Shown piece after piece: positions 30,830-39,508 of a stretch of DNA of 49,607 bases (position 1 is its first letter; the number at the start of each line of letters is the position of its first letter). Both the position numbers and the translations under genes were made by a program. The notes under the pieces were generated by a model. That model was not told where the DNA came from and did no database searches. It was given only the letters and a program-made list of their open reading frames with translations. This stretch comes from a virus. The stretch is taken from positions 1 through 49,607 of the IMG/VR virus record IMGVR_UViG_3300007755_000001. The stretch is one strand, 5' to 3'.

Positions 30830-31924
30830 TTAAGCACCTAAAATGCTTGTTTCTCTTGATTGTGAAAGTGAATCCATTACTGCTTTCATAGAAGCAGACA
30901 TTTCTTCATCAGTCGCTTTTGCATCAGATTTATCCTCAGCAATTACTTTTTCTTTCTCTGCCTCGCCAGGAAAGTACGTTTCCTTTAGAGTGTTCAACTT
31001 CTCAGTATATGTTTCAGCAGAATCAAATTCTACACCTTCAGCAAGAGATTTCATCTTCTCTACCTGTGACATAGTTAATTCTTCTGTTACTTCACTGAAA
31101 ATCTTTTCGGCAGTAGTCTCCGCAAGTTGAGCCTTAACTTCGATGTTTTTATTCATCTCAGCATCTAACTCTTCTTTCAGACCTTCAATCTCTTTAGCCT
31201 GCTCATCTACAACATTGTATTTCTCTTCTGGAATTTCAATGTAGTTTTCAGCAAACAGAGTTTGTAGACCGCCAACAAAACCCTCAAGGATTTCGTTCTT
31301 TAATCCATTCTCTACGGCAACCTTGTTATCTTCAACCCACTCAGTAACCATATAGTCTAAATAACCATCTAGTTTTGCAGTGATATCTTCCAACATAGAT
31401 TCAGTTTGCTCGGCAAGTTTTGCTTCCATAGACTCTTCAATCTTAGAAATATTCTCTTTAACCTTCGCTTTAACCGCAGTTTCAAATACTAAAGTAGTAC
31501 GAGCCTTGAAGTCTTCCGTCAACTCTTGGCCGTCGAATAGTGCATCCACGTCCTCAGTAACATCTACTTCAATCTCTACTTCTTCTTTTGTTGCTTTCTT
31601 GGTTTCTTCTACTTCATCGTCATCATCTTCATCCGCTTCATCACCATCTTCTTCTTCGTCTTCCATTACTTCGACTTCGCCAGAACCATCTGCCTTAATC
31701 TTTTTCTTTTTCAACGCTTTAGCTTTAGGTGTTTCTGCTTCTTCAAGAGAGTCAGCCTCAGTAATTTCAGAATCCTCAGCAACCATTTCTAGTTCCCCTT
31801 TTTCTAAAAGTTCCTCAGCCTCTGACACATTGATAGAAGTATCAGACGAAGCATCTGCGCTAATCCAAGCGTTCTGCTCCTCATCTAAAACCAACATTTC
31901 GCCAGTTTCTGTTTTTAACTTCAT
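30830..31924 (-). CDS. 22: Prohead scaffold (core) protein gp22
   Basis: This 364-residue acidic, helical protein lies between protease 21 and capsid 23, as in T4 (gp22 has 269). Residues about 85-115 are a long Asp/Glu run, and the C-terminal two thirds are coiled-coil forming (KVKENISKIEESMEAKLAEQ and so on). Several L/I-x-E steps are present for gp21 processing. It forms the assembly core and is removed as peptides. AGGAG precedes the ATG, and a late promoter lies 57 nt upstream. Confidence 0.88.
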   Translation of the reverse strand: MKLKTETGEMLVLDEEQNAWISADASSDTSINVSEAEELLEKGELEMVAEDSEITEADSLEEAETPKAKALKKKKIKADGSGEVEVMEDEEEDGDEADEDDDDEVEETKKATKEEVEIEVDVTEDVDALFDGQELTEDFKARTTLVFETAVKAKVKENISKIEESMEAKLAEQTESMLEDITAKLDGYLDYMVTEWVEDNKVAVENGLKNEILEGFVGGLQTLFAENYIEIPEEKYNVVDEQAKEIEGLKEELDAEMNKNIEVKAQLAETTAEKIFSEVTEELTMSQVEKMKSLAEGVEFDSAETYTEKLNTLKETYFPGEAEKEKVIAEDKSDAKATDEEMSASMKAVMDSLSQSRETSILGA

Positions 31925-31980
31925 CAGGGTTCTCCTAACATTATTGATTAATCAAAATTAGTTTTTATGCTAATTAATAT

Positions 31981-31988
31981 TATTTATA
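31981..31988 (-). promoter_or_regulatory. T4-type late promoter of genes 22-23
   Basis: An exact minus-strand TATAAATA in the 93-bp gap between genes 21 and 22. The leader of about 51 nt contains AGGAGAA before the gene 22 ATG. It gives genes 22 and 23 an extra promoter, in keeping with their high demand. Confidence 0.78.
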
Positions 31989-32017
31989 AAACTAATTACT
32001 TTAACATTGTAGCAAAT

Positions 32018-32659
32018 CTACAACTTGTTTATAAAATCTTCAAAAATTCGTGCTTCTAACCCAGTCAACTGGCTCTTAGGCGTATTTTTGATTGTTTTAT
32101 TCATTTCAGCAATATCTTTTTCAAGAATAATGCCATTGTTCCAAATCCATTCTTTACCTTCCATAATACCATTTACAAAGGCATCTGGCGCAGATGGATC
32201 TGCCACAATGTCAGCGGCAGTAGCAAGATAAAAGTCACCCTGTACTTCCTGAATTCCTTTCTTATTTGCTTTCAGTGTTCCCATACCTCTTGACGAAACG
32301 CCAAGTTGGGCACCTTCATTAATAAGATTCTTGACAATATTTCCGTGTGGTGTGTCTGTAATCTTAGCCTTACCAATATAATTTGAACCATCTTTCCTTA
32401 GTTCAGTGATAATATGTGATACACGATCAAGATTAATAGTTGGACCTTCTGGATGACCTAACTCACCAAATGCACGTTTCTTGTTAATGTATGTTTCTGT
32501 ATAACGATTAACTTCCTTTTCCATAATCGCACCAGGATATACTCGACCGTTACGATTCTTTAGGTCTGCTTGTAAAAATACTCCCTCAATATAAAGGTCC
32601 TTTCCCTTACCTTCAGTAATATATTCTACAGACTCATTAACTTCTGATATTAGTCTCAT
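32018..32659 (-). CDS. 21: Prohead protease gp21
   Basis: This 213-residue serine protease (T4 gp21 has 212) has RAFGELGHPEGPTINL with the catalytic His and LGVSSRGMG with the catalytic Ser, and a conserved DFYLATAADIVADPSAPDA segment. It cleaves capsid, scaffold and internal proteins after L/I-x-E. Its own N-terminus has YITE|GKGK, a candidate self-cleavage site. It lies between the core protein and gene 22. Confidence 0.94.
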   Translation of the reverse strand: MRLISEVNESVEYITEGKGKDLYIEGVFLQADLKNRNGRVYPGAIMEKEVNRYTETYINKKRAFGELGHPEGPTINLDRVSHIITELRKDGSNYIGKAKITDTPHGNIVKNLINEGAQLGVSSRGMGTLKANKKGIQEVQGDFYLATAADIVADPSAPDAFVNGIMEGKEWIWNNGIILEKDIAEMNKTIKNTPKSQLTGLEARIFEDFINKL

Positions 32660-32668
32660 ACGCCTCTC

Positions 32669-33115
32669 CTACTTCTTGGTGTATCTTGATTTGATTTTTC
32701 CACCAAATACTCTATTAGCATTAGCAATTTTTGATTTATTTCTACGAATCCATTTCTTTCTTAATTTCAATCGTTTAACTTTATTGCTACCTTTCTTACG
32801 GTCAATCTTCGCCTTTAGTTTAACACTGCGATCCTTGAATTTGTTTCTATCTTTATTGAGTTGGGTTTTTCTGCGTTTTTGTGTGTTACGTGCTTGATAT
32901 CTTTTAGGTGAATTTTCATCAATATCTTCATCCTCAAACACTTCATCATCTTTTTCTTTGTCGCCGTCTGTATTAGTCCATACAGCACCACCATTAGAGG
33001 CCTCTTCAAGCTCTGCTTGTTCTTCCTCAGATAGCTCATTCCAAGACTCTTCGGAGAACTCAATAATATCGAATAATTCTTCCAAATCTTCTCTTAATAT
33101 TTTGAATGATTTCAT
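32669..33115 (-). CDS. Prohead core-like protein, acidic then basic (gp68 position)
   Basis: This 148-residue protein begins MKSFKILRED, like the other capsid-targeting-like N-termini. It is acidic to about residue 70 and then strongly basic (RNTQKRRKTQLNKDRNKFKD to the end). A gp21-type site L-E-E38|A39-S lies in the acidic part, so processing could release a basic DNA-binding fragment inside the head. It takes the place of T4 gene 68 between the gp67-like gene and 21. Sequence similarity to T4 gp68 is not clear to me. Confidence 0.7.
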   Translation of the reverse strand: MKSFKILREDLEELFDIIEFSEESWNELSEEEQAELEEASNGGAVWTNTDGDKEKDDEVFEDEDIDENSPKRYQARNTQKRRKTQLNKDRNKFKDRSVKLKAKIDRKKGSNKVKRLKLRKKWIRRNKSKIANANRVFGGKIKSRYTKK

Positions 33116-33119
33116 CTTT

Positions 33120-33278
33120 TTAGTCCTCTGATTTAGTGAATAGAGTTTTTGCTATAGAGGATTTCATTATGTCTAATTTATCAGCAACACGATTTGCTAA
33201 TTCACTATTAAATGTGTCTCTGAAAACACTCGCTTTCTTATCACGAGCCGATTGGATCATTTTTTCTATATTACTCAT
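33120..33278 (-). CDS. 67: gp67-like prohead core protein
   Basis: This 52-residue frame is between portal gene 20 and the core gene, the place of T4 gene 67. It starts at the ATG at 33278, with GGAGA upstream, and begins MSNIEKMIQSARDKK. The stretch FNSELANRVADKLDIMKSSI followed by AKTLF resembles T4 gp67's FAEAMAARTIDLIKEEKIAI followed by ARNFL. T4 gp67 has a long acidic tail that is missing here. It should be a minor scaffold component. Confidence 0.72.
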   Translation of the reverse strand: MSNIEKMIQSARDKKASVFRDTFNSELANRVADKLDIMKSSIAKTLFTKSED

Positions 33279-33290
33279 TTTTATCTCCTA

Positions 33291-34799
33291 TCAATAGAAA
33301 TCATCCGATTCACCTTCATCATTTTTGGGTGTAGCGGCCTTTTCTTTTTCCATTTGTTTATCCATCGCTTCCATATCTTCTTCTGTTTGCATCAGTACAT
33401 TTTTACGTACCCACTCAACAGAATAATAACGACCGATAATATTATTATTTGAAATAGTGTCAAGCATTTCAATACGCTCTTTCATCATTTCAATTTTCTT
33501 AATCTCAGTGAAGTAACCATCATCCTCAAAGGCAAAGTCAATATTCTCTTTATATATATTCCATTCGCCTTTATCAATAATACCCTTAGCAAGGAGTTGT
33601 GTTCTTAATAATGAATATAATAAATCAGAGAATTTTTTTCTCAACTTTGTTACAAATTTAGTGAATTTGATTTCATCTCTTGTGATTTCCCCGCTTCTCG
33701 AAAAAGACCACGAGGATTCTGTATCCATTCTACTTGATGGAACGTGTAATGCTTGATATACTTTCTTTTGGAAGTAAATAACATCTTCCATATCGCCAAG
33801 ATTTTGACCGCCTGGCAGTGTCTCTACTTCTGTTCCTCTACCGCCCTCTTTTCGGGGTAGCCAGAAATCTTCCATCATTGACATTGTATCTTTGCCGTCT
33901 TTAACAGAACCCGTTGAAGCATCATAAACCATCTTATTCTTGAACTTGTTCATAATGTTTCGTAGATATTGTTCTGCTTTTGATTTCGGTAGATTACCAA
34001 CATCAATATAGAACACCCGTCTTTCGGGAGCCCTTGTAATTCGATAAATAACCATTGCATCTTCTAACATACGCAATTGGTTAATGGGTTTCATTGCCTT
34101 ATGGAGATACGACATAGTTACCTCTTTCTCTTTGTCGTGAAGTCCACTATCAGCAGTAGCAACTGCTTCCAAAGCAACTTTTAGGGTTTGTGTAATCCCT
34201 CTGCTTTCTTTCGAGTATACCCAATACTCATCAACACCCTTAACAATCTCCACTCCATTATTATCTTTTTCTTTGATAACTTCTTTCACTTTTTTGATGT
34301 TTGTTGCATCAATATAGCGTAATTCTTTAATACCTTTCTTGATATTATCGTTATCGAAAATAATATGAAAATGGATTGCGCCATCTTCGTACCAACGTCT
34401 GAAAAGTTCAGGCCCTGATGAATTAAATTCTAATTTCTTAGAAATAATGTTAAACTCTTCTTGGATAGTATCCTTAATTTTCTTAGAAACATCCACCGTG
34501 TCTAACTTATCAAGCAATATTGTTACTGGATCCTTATAGGGGTCCAATACAATAGCCTCATTAATAATATCATCAATAGCAGATTCAGCTTCAGGCTGTC
34601 TTGCGAATTGTCGATATTTATCAATTAATTCTTGTTGAGTCTTAAAAACAGTGTCGAAATTGACGGAGAAGGCGTTAATACCTCCTCCGTCAACAACGGT
34701 AGAACCATCATCTAAATCTGGTGCAACAAAAGATTTTACACTCTTGTTGACCACAGATGAGCCGATCTTCTTCTCAATCTTATATCCGAATAGTTCCAT
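33291..34799 (-). CDS. 20: Portal protein gp20
   Basis: This 502-residue protein (T4 gp20 has 524) has IDDIINEAIVLDP, RRWYEDGAIHFHIIFD, RITRAPERRVFYIDVGNLPK and LPGGQNLGDMEDVIYFQKK, the classic portal markers used for T4-like diversity surveys. It forms the dodecameric ring for DNA packaging and initiates prohead assembly. AAGGA lies upstream of the ATG, and a late promoter is 36 nt away. Confidence 0.96.
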   Translation of the reverse strand: MELFGYKIEKKIGSSVVNKSVKSFVAPDLDDGSTVVDGGGINAFSVNFDTVFKTQQELIDKYRQFARQPEAESAIDDIINEAIVLDPYKDPVTILLDKLDTVDVSKKIKDTIQEEFNIISKKLEFNSSGPELFRRWYEDGAIHFHIIFDNDNIKKGIKELRYIDATNIKKVKEVIKEKDNNGVEIVKGVDEYWVYSKESRGITQTLKVALEAVATADSGLHDKEKEVTMSYLHKAMKPINQLRMLEDAMVIYRITRAPERRVFYIDVGNLPKSKAEQYLRNIMNKFKNKMVYDASTGSVKDGKDTMSMMEDFWLPRKEGGRGTEVETLPGGQNLGDMEDVIYFQKKVYQALHVPSSRMDTESSWSFSRSGEITRDEIKFTKFVTKLRKKFSDLLYSLLRTQLLAKGIIDKGEWNIYKENIDFAFEDDGYFTEIKKIEMMKERIEMLDTISNNNIIGRYYSVEWVRKNVLMQTEEDMEAMDKQMEKEKAATPKNDEGESDDFY

Positions 34800-34834
34800 T
34801 TAGTTAATAATCCTTACTTATAATATCGTAATAT

Positions 34835-34842
34835 TATTTATA
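34835..34842 (-). promoter_or_regulatory. T4-type late promoter of gene 20
   Basis: An exact minus-strand TATAAATA just after the stop of tail tube gene 19. The start near 34829 gives a leader of about 30 nt with AAGGA before the portal ATG. Confidence 0.75.
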
Positions 34843-34846
34843 ATGA

Positions 34847-35368
34847 TTATAGGGCCGCAACATTATCACCACTATATGAGTTATCCCAAGAGATGGAGAA
34901 TGTTACAGTGTATTCTTGCACTGCATCATTAGTTTCCCAAGATAAATCAATAGCACCGATTTCAGATGGCCACCCATATAAATCAACAGCACCTAAACCT
35001 GCCGAGCCATCTCTGTCAAAAGGACGAACTGTGATACTTCTATGCGAAGGACCAACACCACCATTCCCTTGTGTCATATCCAAGTCGCCTTGGATACCAT
35101 TCTGCCATTGCAATAATCCATCACGTAAAGAATATGCATCATCATTGATAATAGTGACAGTCCAATCTTGGAATACACGATCACCAGGTACTTTAAGTTT
35201 ACGATTCTGATATGGAACTTCAACCACACCTACAGTAGCGGCAGGCAATGATGCTGCCTTACATACTGCTTGGCCGCCAAGATCTTGAATCTCAACTTCA
35301 AATAGATTAGGACGTGCATAATCATCTGCGTATTGCTGGGTAAACGCACTTACATTAAAATCAGCCAT
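34847..35368 (-). CDS. 19: Tail tube protein gp19
   Basis: This 173-residue protein (T4 gp19 has 163) has ARPNLFEVEIQDLGG, CKAASLPAATVGVVEVPYQN and FQDWTVTIINDDAYSLRDGL, typical of gp19. The C-terminal EYTVTFSISWDNSY completes the beta-sandwich. It stacks in hexamers to make the tube inside the gp18 sheath. It follows gene 18 by 15 nt. Confidence 0.95.
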   Translation of the reverse strand: MADFNVSAFTQQYADDYARPNLFEVEIQDLGGQAVCKAASLPAATVGVVEVPYQNRKLKVPGDRVFQDWTVTIINDDAYSLRDGLLQWQNGIQGDLDMTQGNGGVGPSHRSITVRPFDRDGSAGLGAVDLYGWPSEIGAIDLSWETNDAVQEYTVTFSISWDNSYSGDNVAAL

Positions 35369-35383
35369 TTTCTTACCCTCCTA

Positions 35384-37096
35384 TTATACTTGTCCAATCA
35401 CTTCACTAAAATCAACACCAGTCTTTGTAGCAACAAAGTTTAGTGTGATAAAGTTAATTGATTTAGATGGTTTAATGAAAATACTAGCAACAAACTCGTT
35501 ACCGTCAATAACTTCTGGTGTATTGTTAGTGCTATCACACTGTACATAGAAGTCATACATTCCCTGTTTCGCTTTAATGCCAGCAAGATATGGATTAACC
35601 ATATTTCTGAAATTAGTACGAGTGAATTCATTATTGAATTCAAACAAGAAGTATTTACTAGAAATTGCAATCGCTTTCTCAAGAATGATAAACAATCTAC
35701 GTACATTGATTCTATCAAATGCAGAAGGTTTAGTCAGTAGTGTGCGATCACCCCAAAGAACAGTACCTTGACCAGGGAAAGTTACAATTGGATTGATTCC
35801 ATAAGGAAGCATATACAATTGGTCTCTATGTGCTTGAGTTGGCTGGTATGCTAACTTAACAACACCCTTAATCTTACCACGATTCAGACCACCTGGTGAC
35901 CACCAAGCATCACGAACTGAATCAGTATGAGCCATAAGGCCAGCAACATCAGCACTGAATCCAATCCAGCGATATGTGTCATTATACTTATCGTATGTGT
36001 ACTTATAGTTACCGTCAAGAGTACCATATGAAGATGCAACATTGAAACCAACATCAACTCTCCAGTCTTGTACATTATTTACAGCATTAGTAGCACCACC
36101 AACATTAACAACCTGCTCTTTTGGAGGTGATAAAGCGGCAATACAATCTTTACGTGCTTCTGCAATAGACTCTACCATATACTTCTCAACAGCAGATACG
36201 GTAGCAGTAGGCTCGTTAGAAACACCGCCAGCAATCAATAGACTAACATTGATTTCATCAGCGTTTACAAACTTGTCCCAGCCAGCTTGATATTCGTTAA
36301 TACCAACAGTACCAGCCGCAACAGCAGGAACCCAAGTGTTTCCAGCACCTTCACAAGCAGTCTGATCATCAGCAGAACCATCGTCACAGTGTGCATCAAC
36401 ACCAGCAGAAACAGCGATACCGCCACTAAATGCAACAGTGCCTGGTCCAGAATTAGTTACCTCACTTGCGTTAACCCATACTAGCTTAGATTGTTTATTG
36501 ATAACTTCTTCGGCAAAGATATTAACACCCATAGTGTCTCTTGTACCTTCGGCAGTACCTACAAGATAAGATTCTACCACTTCACCACCAACGATAACAG
36601 CAACAGCCATTTCATTATTAGATGGATCAGGTTGTACATCAAATGCACTTGCAAGTGACCAAGCACTCCAAGTACCATCACCTGAATGAGTTTCTACTGA
36701 AATTCCGTTACCATATGTACCAGGATAGCGGGCATAAAATCCCTCTGTCAAAGTACCAGAATCTTGTTGTGTTTCAAAATCTTCTTGTCCCTTAATTTGT
36801 GTTACGTTACCAGAAGGGGCAGCATTCATAGCACCCTCATCAACAACACGCATAACTTGAAGTGAATTAGCATACTTCAAGAAGGCCGCAGAAGAAAGAA
36901 ACGCTGGATATGTATCATTGGTTGGCTGACCGAAAACACTAACTAGATCATTTTCTGAGGTGCAAAGATAAGGCTCATCGCAAGGTCCCCAAGTAAAACG
37001 ACCAACTGTAGCACCTAAAGAGGTAGCAACCGCAGGAATAGACGTAGACAAATCGATTTCTTTCGTTTGTACGCCTGGGCTTAATTGAAATCCCAT
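35384..37096 (-). CDS. 18: Tail sheath protein gp18
   Basis: This 570-residue protein (T4 gp18 has 659) has the N-terminal SPGVQTKEIDLSTSIPAVAT, WGPCDEPYLC and a C-terminal domain with GDRTLLTKPSAFDRINVRRL and FIKPSKSINFITLNFVATKT, all typical of sheaths. It contracts during infection. Residues 237-255 are a Cys/Trp module (C-x10-C...TW) shared with gp13 in this window and not part of the usual sheath. AGGAGA lies upstream, and a late promoter is 63 nt away. Confidence 0.95.
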   Translation of the reverse strand: MGFQLSPGVQTKEIDLSTSIPAVATSLGATVGRFTWGPCDEPYLCTSENDLVSVFGQPTNDTYPAFLSSAAFLKYANSLQVMRVVDEGAMNAAPSGNVTQIKGQEDFETQQDSGTLTEGFYARYPGTYGNGISVETHSGDGTWSAWSLASAFDVQPDPSNNEMAVAVIVGGEVVESYLVGTAEGTRDTMGVNIFAEEVINKQSKLVWVNASEVTNSGPGTVAFSGGIAVSAGVDAHCDDGSADDQTACEGAGNTWVPAVAAGTVGINEYQAGWDKFVNADEINVSLLIAGGVSNEPTATVSAVEKYMVESIAEARKDCIAALSPPKEQVVNVGGATNAVNNVQDWRVDVGFNVASSYGTLDGNYKYTYDKYNDTYRWIGFSADVAGLMAHTDSVRDAWWSPGGLNRGKIKGVVKLAYQPTQAHRDQLYMLPYGINPIVTFPGQGTVLWGDRTLLTKPSAFDRINVRRLFIILEKAIAISSKYFLFEFNNEFTRTNFRNMVNPYLAGIKAKQGMYDFYVQCDSTNNTPEVIDGNEFVASIFIKPSKSINFITLNFVATKTGVDFSEVIGQV

Positions 37097-37159
37097 CGTT
37101 TTTCTCCTATTATTAAAAATTATTCGTTTCTGATTGATTTATTCTTCAATCATTGCAAC

Positions 37160-37167
37160 TATTTATA
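37160..37167 (-). promoter_or_regulatory. T4-type late promoter of gene 18
   Basis: An exact minus-strand TATAAATA just downstream of the end of gene 17. A leader of about 58 nt with AGGAGA precedes the sheath ATG. Confidence 0.77.
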
Positions 37168-37179
37168 AAATTGTCTTTT

Positions 37180-38754
37180 CTAACCCACTACTTGCCAGAT
37201 TTCGCCTCCCTCAACAACAACCTGTTCAATCTCATCGTGTCCATCTTCAATAAATCCAAACGGGGTTAAATCATCCTCAATTTCTTTAATATGACCATCA
37301 TATAATTTTGTTCTCAACTCAATATCATTAAGTTCTTTGAACATAGGTTGTGTGGAGAACCACGAGAACATCACAAGCCCCATTACTAAATCATCGTGTC
37401 CTCCCTCCTCCGCTGCCCAAGATTTGCCTTTTACGATAAACATAGACAATTCTGAAATAGTCTCCAAATCATTAATAATCAGTTTGTCATTTTCAATCAA
37501 GTCTTTTAAATTAGAACAACCAACTGCCTTAACTTTCTTCGTCATTTTATGACCTAATTTATTAAAAACCCCTGATTCATTAATCGTGTTTTCATATTCC
37601 AAATCATAATGGAGAATATTGGCCACTTCGCCACCTGGCCCATTCGATTCGATCAATACAGTTGCTTCATTATAAGCATTCGCTAATTGTAGAATGATAC
37701 TTGGAAATAGTAATGGTGATATTGTATTTGAACGGTATTTAGCAACCTGTTTGAAAGGTAATTCAGTGACATCCACAACATTTATTGTTGAATAATCTTG
37801 TCCTCTACCTTCTGCAACATCAACAGTTAAAAAATATTGATGATCGTGTAATGTTTCTTCATATACATCAAGATTGTCTTTTCTTCTCAACGGCTCTTTC
37901 ATCACCATTGCGGCAATCTTGCCTGGAGTAATTAGTGTACCAGAAGAACCTAGGAACTCACATTCAAATTCTTGTCTGAATTGCTCTTCGCTTGTATTTG
38001 CTATGGTTTGCTTCTTCCATTCTTCATCACGTCCAGGTACATCCCACCAGTTAATTTCAAATGCCATATAATTAGAACGCTTCTCAACTGCATCAATCCA
38101 CATCTTATAGAAGTGATTCATACCATTCGGAGTAGAAACGATAATTACTTTTGATGAATGACCAGAAGAGATTGTTGGATATACAGATCGGAAGAAGTCC
38201 TCTGCCATATTCTGTTGGATGAATGCAAACTCATCAAGAAAGATTAGATTGAAAGAGTATCCACGAATAGCACTTGAAGATGTAGAACCAGCTAATACTC
38301 GACTACCATTCTCAAGTTCTATTGAGCCTTTGTTCCACTCAACAACTCCTTGTTGAAGAAATTTAGGAAGTCTTTCGTATGCCATTTGAACACGGCCAAG
38401 AAGTTCCCTAGCAGTGGCTCCCTTATTAGCAAGAATAGCAACATTCTTCTGATCATTGAAAAGAATGTAGTGGAGCATAAACGCTAGGCTTGTCTGTGAT
38501 TTACCAGACTGTCTAGGACATTTTACGATTGAAAATCTATTAGCATAAAGACCTTTCACAAGTTTTTCTTGGAATGGATATAACTCAAACTTCATCAGTC
38601 CCTTATCTACATTAACAATGTGAATATAGTTCTTAATAAAGTAAATAGGATTATCTCTACACTTTACATACTCTTTGATTTCTTCTTCGGTGTACTCATA
38701 CGGGACATTTACTCGCTTTAGAAGAGGATTACCGAGATAAGTTGTTGTTGCCAT
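37180..38754 (-). CDS. 17: Terminase large subunit gp17
   Basis: This 524-residue protein (T4 gp17 has 610) has an ATPase domain with Walker A CPRQSGKS (79-86) and Walker B LIFLDEF (D174, E175), and a nuclease domain with D312 (LTVDVAEGRGQD), E369 (VLIESNGPGG) and HDD (453-455). It packages DNA through the gp20 portal and cuts concatemers. It follows the small membrane gene at 38770. Confidence 0.96.
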   Translation of the reverse strand: MATTTYLGNPLLKRVNVPYEYTEEEIKEYVKCRDNPIYFIKNYIHIVNVDKGLMKFELYPFQEKLVKGLYANRFSIVKCPRQSGKSQTSLAFMLHYILFNDQKNVAILANKGATARELLGRVQMAYERLPKFLQQGVVEWNKGSIELENGSRVLAGSTSSSAIRGYSFNLIFLDEFAFIQQNMAEDFFRSVYPTISSGHSSKVIIVSTPNGMNHFYKMWIDAVEKRSNYMAFEINWWDVPGRDEEWKKQTIANTSEEQFRQEFECEFLGSSGTLITPGKIAAMVMKEPLRRKDNLDVYEETLHDHQYFLTVDVAEGRGQDYSTINVVDVTELPFKQVAKYRSNTISPLLFPSIILQLANAYNEATVLIESNGPGGEVANILHYDLEYENTINESGVFNKLGHKMTKKVKAVGCSNLKDLIENDKLIINDLETISELSMFIVKGKSWAAEEGGHDDLVMGLVMFSWFSTQPMFKELNDIELRTKLYDGHIKEIEDDLTPFGFIEDGHDEIEQVVVEGGEIWQVVG

Positions 38755-38769
38755 AATATAATTTTTCTT

Positions 38770-39021
38770 CTATTCTTTTATTAATCTATCTATCTTCTGT
38801 TCAATTCTATTCTGCCAAATTTTATCTTCTTCGATATGAAGATTAATCTGTTGTCTAGCATACGCTTTAACTTTATTTGGCATTTCTTGTCGCTCCGTAA
38901 TAAAGTGTTTGATATTATTCACATCACGCACTAAATCCATCAATGTCATAGCAGTGAACATAACAATAGCGATAATAGTAATTAGGCTAAAGTTCTGAAT
39001 TCTTATTGTTTTATTGTCCAT
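38770..39021 (-). CDS. Small membrane protein with coiled coil
   Basis: This 83-residue protein has one N-terminal membrane helix (LITIIAIVMFTAMTLM, about 13-28), then a charged helical tail (ERQEMPNKVKAYARQ... EDKIWQNRIEQKIDRLIKE). It sits between genes 16 and 17, overlapping the end of 16. The topology would suit a lysis-related or i-spanin-like role, but no partner is seen and the family is not recognised. Confidence 0.6.
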   Translation of the reverse strand: MDNKTIRIQNFSLITIIAIVMFTAMTLMDLVRDVNNIKHFITERQEMPNKVKAYARQQINLHIEEDKIWQNRIEQKIDRLIKE

Positions 39022-39496
39022 CGAGTGTCTTACCTTTTAATAATTCTTGTAAATCAGCAGTAGATCCAACATATAGATTATTATTTGTTGTGCCGTTTGG
39101 TGATTGTGTCTCGTCTTTCATCAACTTCAATTCTTTCTGCATCTTCAACAACTCCATTGTTGTATCACCTACAGTTTTGATTAGTCCACTAGCAACTTCA
39201 TAGGCTCTAGGATGCTCCATCTCTTTTGCTAACTCAAGAATTCCCTCAAGAGCATCATTACCTCTTTCTATGAGATTGTAAAGATTGTCTCTGGCGTATG
39301 AATAGTCATTATCTAGGTCGCCAGTATCAGGATTTGAATTTACACTAGCACGAGGAGCAAGTCCACGTTCTCTTCTAGTATTAACAATACGAGTTTCTTC
39401 ACCCTCTACTATTTCAGGATGCTCAAATTCGTCAATTATATTTTCGGCTATATCTAACTCAGCATCTAACCGTTCGTCTACAGATTTCTTTGTCAT
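39011..39496 (-). CDS. 16: Terminase small subunit gp16
   Basis: This 161-residue protein (T4 gp16 has 164) has NDYSYARDNLYNLIERGNDA followed by LEGILELAKEMEHPRAYEVA, the central coiled-coil oligomerisation region of T4-like small terminases. The N-terminus is acidic, and the C-terminus has NGTTNNNLYVGSTADLQELL. It regulates gp17 and recognises DNA for packaging. Position between 15 and 17 agrees with T4. Confidence 0.9.
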   Translation of the reverse strand: MTKKSVDERLDAELDIAENIIDEFEHPEIVEGEETRIVNTRRERGLAPRASVNSNPDTGDLDNDYSYARDNLYNLIERGNDALEGILELAKEMEHPRAYEVASGLIKTVGDTTMELLKMQKELKLMKDETQSPNGTTNNNLYVGSTADLQELLKGKTLDGQ

Positions 39497-39508
39497 ATTG
39501 TATTCTCA

